NCBI GenBank assembly: GCA_028713555.1
Contig: JAQTOA010000005.1
Span: 124,001-188,000, forward strand
Length of the DNA stretch: 64,000 nt
DNA from: Sterolibacterium sp.
GTDB taxonomy: Bacteria; Pseudomonadota; Gammaproteobacteria; Burkholderiales; Rhodocyclaceae
Reading direction: 5' to 3'
Shown here: positions 18,201 through 24,391 of the stretch, piece by piece
Layout: each line of letters starts with the position of its first letter
How positions within the stretch are numbered: position 1 is the first letter of the stretch
Position numbers and translations under genes: made by a program
The notes under the pieces: model-generated
Database searches by the model: none
What the model saw: the letters and a program-made list of their open reading frames with translations, nothing else
Told to the model about the DNA's origin: nothing

Positions 18201-19521
18201 TCTTGCCTGAGACTTCAACGAAGCTGCCCGTGTCCTGCGTGACGCCATTGGCCTGGATCATGCCACCGAAGGTGGTCTGGCTATCCGACCAGACGATGAC
18301 GCGACCACCGTCGCCGCTGGCGCCATTCGCGCTGATACGGGTACTGGTGTTGACGAAGTTGGTCCAGGCGTTACCGACCTCGGAATTTCTGCCCTGGTAG
18401 TCGCCACCAAGCCTGACCTGGCCGCCATTCGTCGCGCCGTTGGCGTCGATCTGCGTGGCGCCAAAGTAGAGGTCGCGACCGGTGACCGTGATGTCGCCAC
18501 CTGCGCCTTGACTGGCGTTGGCCGCCAGACTTCCCGACATGAAAGCGCCGCCACCGTCGGTCTGGCCGCTGGCAATGGCGATGCTGCCGCCCTTCATGGT
18601 GCCGGAAGCATCTATGACGGCATCTTGAGTTTGAATCAGGCGCCGGTCGGCGCGAATGTCGATGCTGCCGCCTATAGCGCTGCCGGATGCGTCGATGCGG
18701 CTCGATTGCGAAAGTTCTATATTCTTCTGGGCCTTGAGGAAGATTCGTCCGCCTTGATTGACCACGCTGCTGGCGTTCAGAGTGCCGCTGTTCCTGACCA
18801 GCACGCCGGCCACGCCGATCCGGCCCGCCTCACTGACGATGCTGCCGAGGTTGGTGGCATTGCCTTCGCTGCCGGTGACTTCGACATTCACGCCAGGGGT
18901 GGCGGTGTCAATGAGCTTGACGCTCTGTCCGGCGGCAAGGATGGTTTCGCCCTTGGGTGTAGTGATGAGGCCTTGGTTGCTGACGTTGGGGGCGATCAGG
19001 TAGACGCTGCCGCCTTCGGGGGTGGCGATGGTGCCCTGGTTGGTGATGCTGCCGGCATTGCTGTTGCCGCCGAAGGTCAGCTTGCCGGCAAGAAAGTTCT
19101 CGTTGCTGAGGTTGAGCGTGCTGCCGATAAAGCCGGCAGTGTCGATTCTGGCGCCTGCTCCCACCAGGATGCCGGCGGGGTTGATAAGCCACACTTTGCC
19201 GTTGGAACTGAGCTGGCCGAGAATGCTGCTGGGGTCGGAGCCAAGCACGCGATTGAGTACGCTGCTTGCGGCGGAGGGCTGGTTGAAGCGCACCGCTTCG
19301 GAGGCGGCGATGTTGAACTGTTGCCAGTTGAGGATGGCGTTGTTGCTGTTGTTGATGGTCAGCGTGTTCGGTATCTGGATGAAGGCGGCCGTGCCGGAGA
19401 TGACCTGCGGGCCGACCGGGTTGGCATGGCTGGCGCTGCCGCAAAGGCATGCCAAAACCGCCGCCAGCAGGTGGGTGTGGAGGATGCGGCTATGAGGAAA
19501 AATATGTTTTCTTGCCATCAT
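6295..19521 (-). CDS. Giant filamentous haemagglutinin-type adhesin (TpsA)
   Basis: A 4,408-residue exoprotein, cargo of the FhaC-like transporter upstream. Order: long signal peptide (1-33, cut near SHA-NP); TPS/haemagglutination activity domain (about 33-160; LNWQQFNI, WLINPAGILVG); beta-helical FHA repeats to 520; thirteen 54-residue LSNGNYVV repeats (about 535-1265); Gly/Ala-rich helix to 2240; GLUG repeats (about 2240-2740); more FHA repeats to 3690; polyproline; about 25 Cys-pair repeats (3705-4180); polyproline; a Ser/Gly/Thr linker; and a Lys/Asp/Glu tail ending AMCS. No C-terminal toxin or outer-membrane anchor domain is evident. AAGAGGCG precedes the chosen ATG. It should be threaded to the cell surface and act in adhesion or aggregation; the ligand is unknown. 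Confidence 0.93.
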   Translation of the reverse strand: MMARKHIFPHSRILHTHLLAAVLACLCGSASHANPVGPQVISGTAAFIQIPNTLTINNSNNAILNWQQFNIAASEAVRFNQPSAASSVLNRVLGSDPSSILGQLSSNGKVWLINPAGILVGAGARIDTAGFIGSTLNLSNENFLAGKLTFGGNSNAGSITNQGTIATPEGGSVYLIAPNVSNQGLITTPKGETILAAGQSVKLIDTATPGVNVEVTGSEGNATNLGSIVSEAGRIGVAGVLVRNSGTLNASSVVNQGGRIFLKAQKNIELSQSSRIDASGSAIGGSIDIRADRRLIQTQDAVIDASGTMKGGSIAIASGQTDGGGAFMSGSLAANASQGAGGDITVTGRDLYFGATQIDANGATNGGQVRLGGDYQGRNSEVGNAWTNFVNTSTRISANGASGDGGRVIVWSDSQTTFGGMIQANGVTQDTGSFVEVSGKNKLRFAGTVHAKALLLDPKDIVIEAAGSIASFQLVDPNPWDNNNFGISVTEVGTGNIAVTSPGDSFDAAWAGAAYSFNGSTGALISTLRGSNVNDRVGSQGVTALTNGNYVVRSKNWNGNMGAATWGSGTTGVSGVVSSANSLVGSTAGDYVGDTVTVLSNGNYVVGSRNWNGDMGAATWGSGTVGVSGVVSSANSLVGSAANDYMGGAVTALSNGNYVVASNWNGDMGAATWGSGTAGVSGVVSSANSLVGSTAGDYVGNVIALSNGNYVVQSAGWNGNMGAVTWGSGTAGVSGVISSANSLVGSTANDYVGSVVTALSNGNYVAGSSSWNGGSGAVTWGSGTAGVSGVVSSANSLVGSTANDYVGDTVTALSNGNYVVQSAGWNGNMGAVTWGSGTAGVSGVVSSANSLVGSSANDPVGINVFALSNGNYVVGSPGWNGSRGAATWGSGTAGVSGVVSSANSLVGSAANDSVGINVFALSNGNYVVGSYGWNSAMGAATWGSGTAGVSGVVSSANSLVGSTANDSVGSAVTELSNGNYVVQSAGWNGNMGAATWGSGTAGVSGVVSSANSLVGSTANDSVGEAVTALSNGNYVVESLSWNGNMGAVTWGSGTAGVSGVVSSANSLVGSTANDYVGEAVTALSNGNYVVGSSRWNGTMGAVTWGSGTAGVSGVVSSANSLVGSTAGDSVGINVFALSNGNYVVRSQNWNGNMGAVTWGSGTAGVSGVVSSANSLVGSTAGDYVGGNGITTLSNGNYVVGSPNWNGDMGAVTWGSGTAGVNGVVSSANSLVGSTANDSVGSIDSLGSVVTVLSNGNYVVGSPYWTNGAFASSGRVDVMSGSGSGSGSATLPQTFATDPSATATLTPATLTATLNTGTAVTLQANNDITVNNAIVSNNASGNGGALTLQAGRSVLLNANITTDNGNLSFVANETAANGVIDANRDPGVANITMAAATTINAGTGSVSMTIGSGAGIANSNPGAISQGAGAAITAASLTASAAQGIALTGASNNVGGFTANNSSSGNIDLTNSSAISLGAISNTAAAGALNLRTDAAVVLNGPVSTSGGAFTVKDAAGTGPATSFTSGAAGTISTSGGSGLPGGSVTIQTSGAIVTQAITATGGSATTVGMSGGVVSIHATNGNITTGAIDTSGSAAAVALAGGDAGSVTVQVDTPSPARAISVGNIAAKGGSGGSSPSAVDGGAGGAGGNVFVIGTTNAAVNTGGIDTSGGAGGAVLASGIWGGPGGAAGLITVNSYGTGNDTNITGNLVSAGGAGGSAVSGGTNGNGGNGGTFAVGSASGSVAMLNFNPGGGLAGTGAGAGGSPGLSASGNTITGGPVTINAGVGALKLGGVTVSNGGGPAPITLIADRMALGGTADTVTAGTGMLWLKPSTAGWKIDLGCTSSCGDEAASTLELSAAELNTLTGTGTLRLGATTAGNLSLSGPVAPTGGYSTTGTLTFQSGGTIDQVAAPNIITADMFTVNAQGSVALDLAPNSVNSFTAYSSGTGNIAFKNAKSFLIPASKVTFGSVYLAGVSATSGNVSLSAPTAGNITVAGTVDGTGTITLSAANGAITGSGTISGSALNASAKNGIGHGAPLVTQVSSLFANNTTSNDIQINNYGTLSLGGVGNVGAGNIRIENTGSLTIAYPVSASGGGNVALLVHKNGNDAGAVSFGSTPSIGLSGSGHADLYYNPTDYLAPTYTADKAAYAAKVIGGPLNAWMLIDNVGQASCATNCLGLQAMSTNLAGNYALGNSIDASATSGWNGAAGFVPIGDFTTRFTGTFDGLGHTISNLNINRPTTDYVGLFGCTDTSSEIRDVGLVGGSIGGANQVGALVGLTYGSISNSYATSSVSGAGAVGGLLGQSNNGIMFSNNYATGSVSGTQYVGGLIGSNNNATISNSYATGSVSGTGNYIGGLVGASSGTVNNSYATGSVSGSSPVGGLVGSSTGTVNNSFWNITTSGQATSAGGTGLDTTQMQTATNFTGFIFTTTPGASGNNWVIVNGDGSLNSAGTSGGGTYPMLASEYSTSIANAHQLQLMAMALNTSYTLHDDIDASTTGLIGGISKDVWGSAGFVPVGPSGTATPFTGTPFTGTFDGLGRTVSNLFINRPSIASVGLFGEISHAGIIRNIGLEGVNLTGNNYIGGLAGVNGGSIANSYSSGAVNGGFNSNVGGLVGNNYAGAIMTSYSKAAVTGDTTTNVGGLVGGNQVDGGSYSTISQSYSTGIVTASGLPASAGGLAGFNAAGCSITNSYSTGAVIGGSPSYVGGLVGGGVGGSISNSFWDKNTSGQTTSVGGGIGLTTAEMMALANYTSATTPNGNVNPNWDFTTTWGIVEGVSYPYHQWDFPGGPQVLSGTVTNPGSPAKIILDHNGSKMGYANMGVNGFYYAALPAGTLAAGDKLVAFAGSASTRTYGGLVALTSAGHNTGLDYVRDALTLTAPSGGPPLTTARLLAAYTSSGNPYTVSGSTVELGNNSDPSAIVTSLLFRGAGRFNVADSGSKITTLAANSGRLEFTSLNSSLAIGSVGGVNGITSTEYVSIGTTGNITSTYSGTALTATGTVNLVAGWDGTSAIATPAVVAGTGDITLTGANIHSGGAMTVTAGNAIAVNASAGAPAGLESVVGQTITAKTLSVAAGASGSNKQAYISAGGAQNITLTGAGTTVLSLTASGSPGSYYNNYAVISSTAGGQSITFTGANAAAELKGGAGSSLSGTVPSGCTNCTGLSSSNFAGILNFSGNQTLDFQNSGGNLRLYGGSAGNANGAVIIDNATSGMQSIGSSGVVGVNYFPPVIALYGGTSGGAWEPNPWGGSYLANGAGITSYASQTVQAASITIKGVNPSGATGVVVAGAGIVQLNSSGSQSITANGAITLTGGDGLTAYPSYSGAGIFAGGSAGQSITAQSMSLTGGLKGSFNAAKVNATNGPQSITLTGGDTTVLSLTGGGSTGDSGNEAAIVHGNVSNQTITLTGSIAGITLQGGAGDGAGVQAGGCLDAGGDSSLCATSSNKAQIRNQGATQNIAFSQANGAIQIIGGTTGTNNVAVIESDGAVSISGSPDILLQSGASGGAAVYLPTPTIQGSFPSLGNDAGIGAGGAMTIHARDVTVDASTASVNTVGKAGLHSAGNLSLTATGNVALKGGPSDPVNVTNYDIHPYQDKLATAAMLGTFQTGRTTTLNVTGNLTLDGGTGGAGRALIGALVGAGNVSINVGGNLTLTGGPVTGASAIIGSMNVNGSATGTVTVAGTKTLTQNTGTAAINVTAPAPPPPPPPPTVSACIANPTLSGCSAVLPPLSTCTTNPTAAGCSAVLPPLSTCTANPAAAGCSAVLPPLSTCTTNPTAAGCSAVLPPLATCTTNPTAAGCSAVLPPIATCTTNPTAAGCSAVLPPLATCTTTPTAAGCSAVLPPLATCTTNPTAAGCSAVLPPLSTCTTTPTAAGCSAVLPPIATCTTTPTAAGCSAVLPPLATCTTNPTAAGCSAVLPPLATCTTNPTAAGCSAVLPPLATCTTNPTAAGCSAVLPPLSSCTTNPTAAGCSAVLPPLSTCTTTPTAAGCSAVLPPLAACTTNPTAAGCSAVLPPLSSCTTNPTAAGCSAVLPPLATCTTNPTAAGCSAVLPPLSGCTTNPTAAGCSAVLPPLSTCTTPPPAAGCSAVLPPLATCTTNPTAAGCSAVLPPIATCTTNPTAAGCSAVLPPLATCTTNPTAAGCSAVLPPIATCTTNPTAAGCSAVLPPVASCATDPTLAGCSVVLPPAAPAAKTVVTNEVIAVTEVVSKPAAKEAATAAPPPPPPPPPTITTSSASGPTTLLKTNQTIGGTEGTFGGSSAPTLAAPRTIASTSSTASSFGGSGSSSSTSSAGNSASTGSTPSTSSSANSSTSGTASSSPGTSGTSSASDASGGSGSSSSGSEKSAADKPAADKPAGSKPAESKPDESKSADKTSGEEKKEDKKDDKKDDKKEDKKEETAKKQDEKPAAKKPAMCS
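6343..6420 (-). repeat. Lys/Asp/Glu-coding short repeats in the adhesin C terminus
   Basis: Tandem variants of GTCGTCTTTCTT and GTCTTCCTTCTT (12 bases, plus-strand view) code for the KKDD/KKED tail near the adhesin's C terminus. Because the unit is a multiple of three, length change would alter the charged tail without breaking the frame. Confidence 0.7.
6980..8405 (-). repeat. About 25 tandem 57-bp repeats coding Cys-x8-Cys units
   Basis: Each 19-residue unit reads close to CTTNPTAAGCSAVLPPLAT, with two cysteines spaced C-x8-C. The first unit (VSACIANPTLSGC) and the last (ASCATDPTLAGC) are the most diverged, as expected where arrays expand from the middle. The array is framed by a polyproline run on each side (near 8412-8438 and 6859-6888). 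It forms the stalk-like C-terminal part of the adhesin. Confidence 0.9.
11310..12810 (-). repeat. GLUG-motif repeat region of the adhesin
   Basis: Repeated segments of the type YVGGLVG...ISNSYATGSVSG code for GLUG motifs (named for their conserved residues), here in two blocks separated by spacer sequence that each begin with a TFDGLGxTxSNL segment. GLUG repeats occur in bacterial surface proteins and IgA-protease-like or adhesive exoproteins and are predicted to add beta-helix coils. Unit length is irregular, about 20-27 residues. Confidence 0.85.
15725..17925 (-). repeat. Thirteen tandem 162-bp repeats (LSNGNYVV units) in the adhesin
   Basis: Thirteen full units and one partial unit of about 54 residues follow the pattern TALSNGNYVVGS..WNG.MGA.TWGSGTAGVSGVVSSANSLVGSTA.D.VG. 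Most differences fall at a few positions after YVV and WNG and at the D(Y/S)VG step, while TWGSGTAGVSGVVSSANSLVG is nearly fixed, also at DNA level. The pattern resembles bladed beta-propeller or FG-GAP-like repeats. The even conservation indicates recent duplication or ongoing homogenisation. Confidence 0.92.
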
Positions 19522-19591
19522 TGCGCCTCTTGCAACTTTCTATATAACCGAAAGCAACTAACCTGACCATGCACTATTTCACATCGATCCA

Positions 19592-21277
19592 TCAGTAGTT
19601 GTACAGCATGTTGAAATGGCCGCGCCAGTCGCCCTTGCTTTCCGTGCCAACCGGCCCGGCTTTGGTGACCTTGGCCACATCGGCGCGCAGGCTGAATTCC
19701 TTGCGCAAGCTGTAGCGCAGGCCCAGACCGGCGGCCGCTACTCCCACCGATTCCGCCGTGGTCGGCGATGGAATCGCCACGTCGATGTTCTTGCCGTGCG
19801 AAGCGTCAAAAAACAGCACCCCGCGCAGGCTGCCCGGTAGATCCAGCAGTTTTGCCAACTCCGGCGAGTAGGCTTCAATATTCGCCATCTCGCCACGGTC
19901 GGCGGCCACCGCCCGCTCGGTAAAGCCGCGCACCGCATTGGCTCCGGCCAGGCCGAATTGTTCGCCGCCGATCAGGCCGGTCCGGGTGTATTGGCCGGCC
20001 AGCGCCGCCTTGATCTGCCAGTCGGTGAAGATCACCGTCATGTAACTGCCGCCGTAGCGCAGGATGCTGAAGTGGTCGCTGACCGGGCGGTTGGCGATCA
20101 GGCTGTAGCGATCGAGACCGCCGTTGAACAGGTATTTGTCGCCCGTGGGCAGGTTGGTGGCCAGGCTCAGGTTGTAGTCGTACATGCTGGCCGCGCCTTG
20201 CTTCTGGCCGGAATAGGCGACGCTGATCGGCCGCGAGGTGTGCGGGGTGCAGCTGGCAATCGCCGGCACCGGCGGGTCGAAGGGCTGGGGCACGCCATTA
20301 ATGCTGCAGCGGGTGTTGAAGTATTTGTAGTCGAGGCCGAAGGTCAGCTTTCCCGAGTACTCGCCTTTCCTCGGAAAGTAGTGGTTGAAGCGCAGGGCCA
20401 ATACGTCGCCCTTGCCGGTCAGGCCAAAGCCGGTGGCCTGGACGCTCGGAGTATTGACGCTGGATTTGCCGTAGATCATGTCGATGCTGTCGCCCAGCCC
20501 GTACAGGGGCAGCCGGTAGGCGAGGCTGAAGATGTTCACATCGACGCCCTTGGGCGCATCCGGCGAGGTGGTGTAGGCCAGCGTCAGGATGTGATCGAGA
20601 TCGAACAGGTTGGCGTACTGGCCGGCTACGCCGGTGCGATGCTTGCCGGTGGCGCTGCTGCCGGTGTTGTCGAGCGTCAGCGAATACTTGAGCGGGTCTT
20701 CTTCGGTGACCGCCACCTTGGCGTCGATCTTGCCTTCTTCTTCGCCGACACCGAGGGTCACTTCGACTTGCTTGGCGGGGTTGTCGTTGGAGAGTTGGAT
20801 GTTCTTGGAGAGCAGGCGGGCATTCGGCGCCGCGCCTTCTTTCAAGACGGGCAATCCAGCGCGCACGTTGCTTGTACTGAAGTGCTTATTGCCGGTTACC
20901 GTGACCTTGCCGATCGCGCCTTCGGTGACTTGCAGTTTCACGACGCCTTGGTTCAGTTCTTGTTCCGGGACATACACCTGGACAGTGTTGTAGCCTGCCG
21001 CCCGATAGGCGCTTTCGACGGCTTCGAGGGCGCGCTGGATGTCACCATAGACCTTCTTCTCGCCGGCAAACGGCGCCACCAGTTTGCTCACCTGCTCCGC
21101 CGCGAGCAGCGTATTGCCTTCGACGCGGAATTCAGTAATGTTGAAGCGTTCAACTTCTGGTGGGGCTGCGGCAACGCTCTGCTCTGCGGCAACGACATCT
21201 TCCGCCGCCAATGTGCGGGTACCCATCAATAGGCCCATCACGACCAACAGCAGCGCAAGTGAGAAGTATCGGATCAT
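19592..21277 (-). CDS. TpsB outer-membrane transporter, ShlB/FhaC/HecB family
   Basis: Omp85-superfamily pore that exports the adhesin encoded 70 bases downstream. After a signal peptide (RYFSLALLLVVMGLLMG) come two POTRA domains (FRVEGNTLLAAEQVSKLV; GKVTVTGNKHFSTSNVRAG) that would bind the adhesin's TPS domain in the periplasm, then a 16-strand barrel ending in aromatic Y (LYNY). The conserved L6 motif is present as VRGFTE near residue 435. ATG at 21277 was chosen because it gives a clean signal peptide; an in-frame ATG at 21322 would put 15 residues before it. A 2-Cys insert (CSINGV...ASCTPH) lies in a barrel loop. Confidence 0.92.
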   Translation of the reverse strand: MIRYFSLALLLVVMGLLMGTRTLAAEDVVAAEQSVAAAPPEVERFNITEFRVEGNTLLAAEQVSKLVAPFAGEKKVYGDIQRALEAVESAYRAAGYNTVQVYVPEQELNQGVVKLQVTEGAIGKVTVTGNKHFSTSNVRAGLPVLKEGAAPNARLLSKNIQLSNDNPAKQVEVTLGVGEEEGKIDAKVAVTEEDPLKYSLTLDNTGSSATGKHRTGVAGQYANLFDLDHILTLAYTTSPDAPKGVDVNIFSLAYRLPLYGLGDSIDMIYGKSSVNTPSVQATGFGLTGKGDVLALRFNHYFPRKGEYSGKLTFGLDYKYFNTRCSINGVPQPFDPPVPAIASCTPHTSRPISVAYSGQKQGAASMYDYNLSLATNLPTGDKYLFNGGLDRYSLIANRPVSDHFSILRYGGSYMTVIFTDWQIKAALAGQYTRTGLIGGEQFGLAGANAVRGFTERAVAADRGEMANIEAYSPELAKLLDLPGSLRGVLFFDASHGKNIDVAIPSPTTAESVGVAAAGLGLRYSLRKEFSLRADVAKVTKAGPVGTESKGDWRGHFNMLYNY

Positions 21278-21309
21278 GGCGTTCGAGGAAACAAACAGCT
21301 TACAGAATA

Positions 21310-21330
21310 CCCCCATAAGCATTATGGGGG
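21310..21330. promoter_or_regulatory. Perfect inverted repeat between rng and the TpsB gene
   Basis: Arms CCCCCATAA (21310-21318) and TTATGGGGG (21322-21330) around a GCA loop. It lies just downstream of the rng stop and just upstream of the TpsB start, without a T-run, so it looks more like an operator or mRNA hairpin for the adhesin operon than a terminator. Function is inferred from position only. Confidence 0.4.
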
Positions 21331-21346
21331 CAATACTTAACCCTCG

Positions 21347-22819
21347 TTACATGAGCACGATATCGTACTGTTCCTGACTGTAGCCGTTTTCGGCCTGCAG
21401 CGACACCGGCTTGCCGATGAAATCGGAGAGCATGGCAAGCGCTTGCGATTCCTCGTCAAGGAATAGATGGGTAACCGCCGGGGCGGCCAGCACGCGGTAC
21501 TCGCGGGCGTCAAACTGGCGCGCTTCGCGCAGCACTTCGCGCAGAATCTCGTAGCAGATGGTGCGGGCGGTCTTTACCTGGCCGCGCCCACCGCAGGTTG
21601 GGCACAACTCGCAGAGCACGTGGGCGAGCGACTCGCGAGTGCGCTTGCGGGTCATCTCGATCAGGCCGAGGGTGGTAAAACCATTCACCGAGATGCGCGT
21701 GCGATCGCGAGCCAGGGCTTTGTTGAGCTCCGCCAGAACCGCCGTCTTGTGTTCCTCGTTCTCCATGTCGATAAAATCGGCAATGATGATGCCGCCCAGG
21801 TTGCGCAGGCGAAGTTGACGCGCAATGGTCTGCGCCGCTTCCAAATTGGTCTTGAAAATGGTGTCGTCGAAGTTCTTCAAACCGACGAAGCCGCCGGTGT
21901 TGACGTCGATGGTAGCCATCGCCTCGGTCTGGTCGATGATCAGATAACCGCCGCTCTTGAGATCGACACGCCGCGCCAGCGCCTTCTGAATCTCATCCTC
22001 GACGCCGTGCAACTCAAACAGCGGCCTTTCTCCGGTGTAATGTTCGAGCAGACCGGCGATCTGCGGCATGTACTCATTGGCGAACGCCGAAATCTTCTGG
22101 AAATTCTCGCGCGAGTCGATGATCACCTGCGTCGTTTCCGGCGTGACCAGGTCGCGCAACACGCGCTGCGCCAGGGTCAGGTCATGGTGCAACAGGGCCG
22201 GCGGCCGGGCATTCTGGGCGTGATTCCTGATCTCGGCCCAGATTCGCCGCAGGTAGGTAATGTCGCTGGCTAGTTCGCTGTCGCTGGCGCTCTCGGCCAT
22301 GGTCCGGGCGATGAAGCCGCCCGGTTCGCCGGCTTGCAGCAGCCCCTGAATGCGGGCGCGCAACTGTTCGCGCTCGGCTTCGCCCTCGATGCGCTGTGAA
22401 ATGCCGATATGCCGATCATGCGGCAGAAACACCAGCAACCTGCCGGCAATGGACATTTGCGTAGTCAGCCGTGCACCTTTGGTACCGAGCGGATCCTTCA
22501 ATACCTGCACCAGCAAATTCTGGCCTTCGGAGAGAATTTTCTCAATCGGGCGCAGCGCCTCGTTACCATTCTGGCTGGCCTCGCCGGAGCGCTCTTCCCA
22601 GATATCCGCGACATGCAGGAAGGCAGTGCGCTCCAGGCCGATGTCGATAAATGCCGATTGCATTCCAGGCAGGACGCGCACGACCCGGCCGTAATAAACG
22701 TTGCCGACAATCCCGCAACTGGCGGTGCGCTCGATATGCAGCTCCTGCACCACGCCCTGCTGCATCACGGCAACACGAGTCTCCTGCGGAGTAAAGTTGA
22801 TGAGAAATTCTTCGCTCAT
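21347..22819 (-). CDS. rng: Ribonuclease G
   Basis: A 490-residue RNase E/G family endoribonuclease that matures 16S rRNA 5' ends and cleaves some mRNAs. The S1 domain is at residues 36-120 (YYGRVVRVLPGMQSAFIDIGLERTAF); the catalytic core has DVNTGGFVG and IIADFIDME, supplying the conserved aspartates; the Zn-link motif is CPTCGGRG near residue 405. The length fits RNase G rather than RNase E, with no long C-terminal scaffold. It closes the nadD-rsfS-rlmH-maf-rng housekeeping series. Confidence 0.95.
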   Translation of the reverse strand: MSEEFLINFTPQETRVAVMQQGVVQELHIERTASCGIVGNVYYGRVVRVLPGMQSAFIDIGLERTAFLHVADIWEERSGEASQNGNEALRPIEKILSEGQNLLVQVLKDPLGTKGARLTTQMSIAGRLLVFLPHDRHIGISQRIEGEAEREQLRARIQGLLQAGEPGGFIARTMAESASDSELASDITYLRRIWAEIRNHAQNARPPALLHHDLTLAQRVLRDLVTPETTQVIIDSRENFQKISAFANEYMPQIAGLLEHYTGERPLFELHGVEDEIQKALARRVDLKSGGYLIIDQTEAMATIDVNTGGFVGLKNFDDTIFKTNLEAAQTIARQLRLRNLGGIIIADFIDMENEEHKTAVLAELNKALARDRTRISVNGFTTLGLIEMTRKRTRESLAHVLCELCPTCGGRGQVKTARTICYEILREVLREARQFDAREYRVLAAPAVTHLFLDEESQALAMLSDFIGKPVSLQAENGYSQEQYDIVLM

Positions 22820-22934
22820 TGTCAGTGCTAGGCAAGACTTGAGGTGTGGGAGGTGGAATTAAAAATCACGGGAGCAGGAAAGGTCGGATGCTCTGGATTT
22901 TACTCCTCACGCCATCCGGAAACCCACTGCCGGC

Positions 22935-23531
22935 TTATATCGGATAACCGAAGCTGCGCAGCAGCAATGCGGTTTCACACAAGGGCAAGCCGACGATGCC
23001 GCTGTGCGAACCGCGAATTTCAGCCACGAACATCCCTGCATGGCCCTGAATGCCGTAGGCGCCGGCTTTGTCCAAGGGCTCGCCAGAGGCAACATAGCGC
23101 TTGATTTCCTCGGCGGACAGGGCGCGGAATTGCACTTCGCTGTTGCTCACCACATGCGCGATGCGCTCGTCGTCGGCCAGGGCGACGGCAGTCAGAACGC
23201 GATGCGTGCGGTCGGACAAGCGGCCGAGGATAGCCGCGGCATCGGCCGCGTCACGCGGTTTGCCGATAATCTCGCCGTTCAGATCGAGGGTGGTATCCGC
23301 CGCCAGCACCAGGCGCGGCGGCAAGCGCCGCTGGCGCATCTGCCGGGCGCCGTGCAAAGCCTTAGCGCGCGCGACGCGCACCACATAGTCAAGCGCTATC
23401 TCACCAGGCAACTGATCCTCATTGACTTCCGCATCTTCCCGCGGCGGCGCGCGAAACAGCATCAGATCGAAGCGCACGCCGATCTGATGCAGCAACTCGC
23501 GCCGCCGTGGGCTGCGTGAAGACAGATAAAT
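22935..23531 (-). CDS. maf: Maf-like nucleotide pyrophosphatase, start codon disrupted
   Basis: Septum-inhibitor Maf family, house-cleaning pyrophosphatase for non-canonical or modified nucleotides. Visible motifs are [19 protein letters not shown] at the start, a VVRVARAKA segment, [17 protein letters not shown] with the catalytic Asp, and [11 protein letters not shown]. The body is intact (about 198 residues) but no in-frame ATG, GTG or TTG lies near the expected start; the frame runs back into rlmH. An ATG at 23542 has the right position but is one base out of frame. The end given here is the first family residue (an ATT codon). Confidence 0.8.
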   Translation of the reverse strand: MYLSSRSPRRRELLHQIGVRFDLMLFRAPPREDAEVNEDQLPGEIALDYVVRVARAKALHGARQMRQRRLPPRLVLAADTTLDLNGEIIGKPRDAADAAAILGRLSDRTHRVLTAVALADDERIAHVVSNSEVQFRALSAEEIKRYVASGEPLDKAGAYGIQGHAGMFVAEIRGSHSGIVGLPLCETALLLRSFGYPI

Positions 23532-23544
23532 CCGCTGGTCATGT

Positions 23545-24015
23545 CTAGTTTCGATGATAAGGATGTCCTTTGAGGATACTGGCTGCGCGGTAAAGCGCTT
23601 CGGCCAGCAGCACCCGCACCAGGGCATGAGGCAGCGTCAGGCTGGACAGGCGCAACGTTTCGGCGGCTTCCTGTTTGAGGGCGAGGTCAAGACCATCCGG
23701 TCCACCAATCAGCAGGGCCACATCTTCGCCGCCGGACAGCCATTTTTCCAGGCGTTGCGCCAGTTCCACGGTGGTCAGGTCACTGCCCTGTTCGTCAAGC
23801 GCCACGCGCCGGCAACGCGCCGGCAGGGAGGCGCGCAGCCGGGCCGCCTCCGCGGCCATCAGCGCTGCCGGCGGCTTGCCGGTGGTGCGCGGCTCAGCCT
23901 TCACTTCGAGCAATTCCATAGACATTTCGCGCGGCATGCGCTTGGCAAACTCGGCGTAGGCTTCATCGACCCAGCCTGGCATGCGCGTTCCGACTGCAAC
24001 GATGAAAATCTTCAA
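23545..24015 (-). CDS. rlmH: 23S rRNA (pseudouridine-1915-N3)-methyltransferase RlmH
   Basis: A 156-residue SPOUT methyltransferase that methylates pseudouridine 1915 of 23S rRNA on assembled ribosomes, using S-adenosylmethionine. Marks are [15 protein letters not shown] at the N terminus, the SAM-binding knot segment [10 protein letters not shown] and the C-terminal [13 protein letters not shown]. The start is the TTG at 24015, whose bases overlap the rsfS stop (TTGA). This gives exactly the family N terminus and length, whereas longer in-frame starts would run through rsfS. Confidence 0.93.
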   Translation of the reverse strand: MKIFIVAVGTRMPGWVDEAYAEFAKRMPREMSMELLEVKAEPRTTGKPPAALMAAEAARLRASLPARCRRVALDEQGSDLTTVELAQRLEKWLSGGEDVALLIGGPDGLDLALKQEAAETLRLSSLTLPHALVRVLLAEALYRAASILKGHPYHRN

Positions 24016-24380
24016 TCCGCCTCTGCCGCTTTTACCCTCAGCGCGGCCGCTTTCGATGGTCGCGCCTGCCAGAGTTCTTCGAGATTGTAGTGCTTCCTCA
24101 CAGCGGGCTGCATGACATGCACCACGATGCTGCCGAGATCGACCAGCACCCATTCGCCGGAATCCTCACCCTCCGTGCCAATAATGTCGCCGCCCGCCTC
24201 CTTGACCTTGTCATGGACATTTTGCGCCAGCGCTTTCACCTGGCGGGTCGAGGCGGCGCTGGCTACCACGATGCGATCGAACATCGAGGTGAGTTTGGTG
24301 GTGTTGATGACTTTGATATCCTCCGCCTTGATATCTTCAAGGGCGGCAACGACAATTTTTTGTAATTTGCGAACGTCCAT
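24012..24380 (-). CDS. rsfS: Ribosomal silencing factor RsfS
   Basis: A 122-residue RsfS/Iojap protein, which binds uL14 on the large ribosomal subunit and blocks subunit joining in starved cells. Family segments are [41 protein letters not shown] and the [21 protein letters not shown] core. It lies 11 bases downstream of nadD and its TGA overlaps the TTG start of rlmH, so translation of the two is probably coupled. Confidence 0.95.
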   Translation of the reverse strand: MDVRKLQKIVVAALEDIKAEDIKVINTTKLTSMFDRIVVASAASTRQVKALAQNVHDKVKEAGGDIIGTEGEDSGEWVLVDLGSIVVHVMQPAVRKHYNLEELWQARPSKAAALRVKAAEAD

Positions 24381-24391
24381 CAGGGCCTAGT

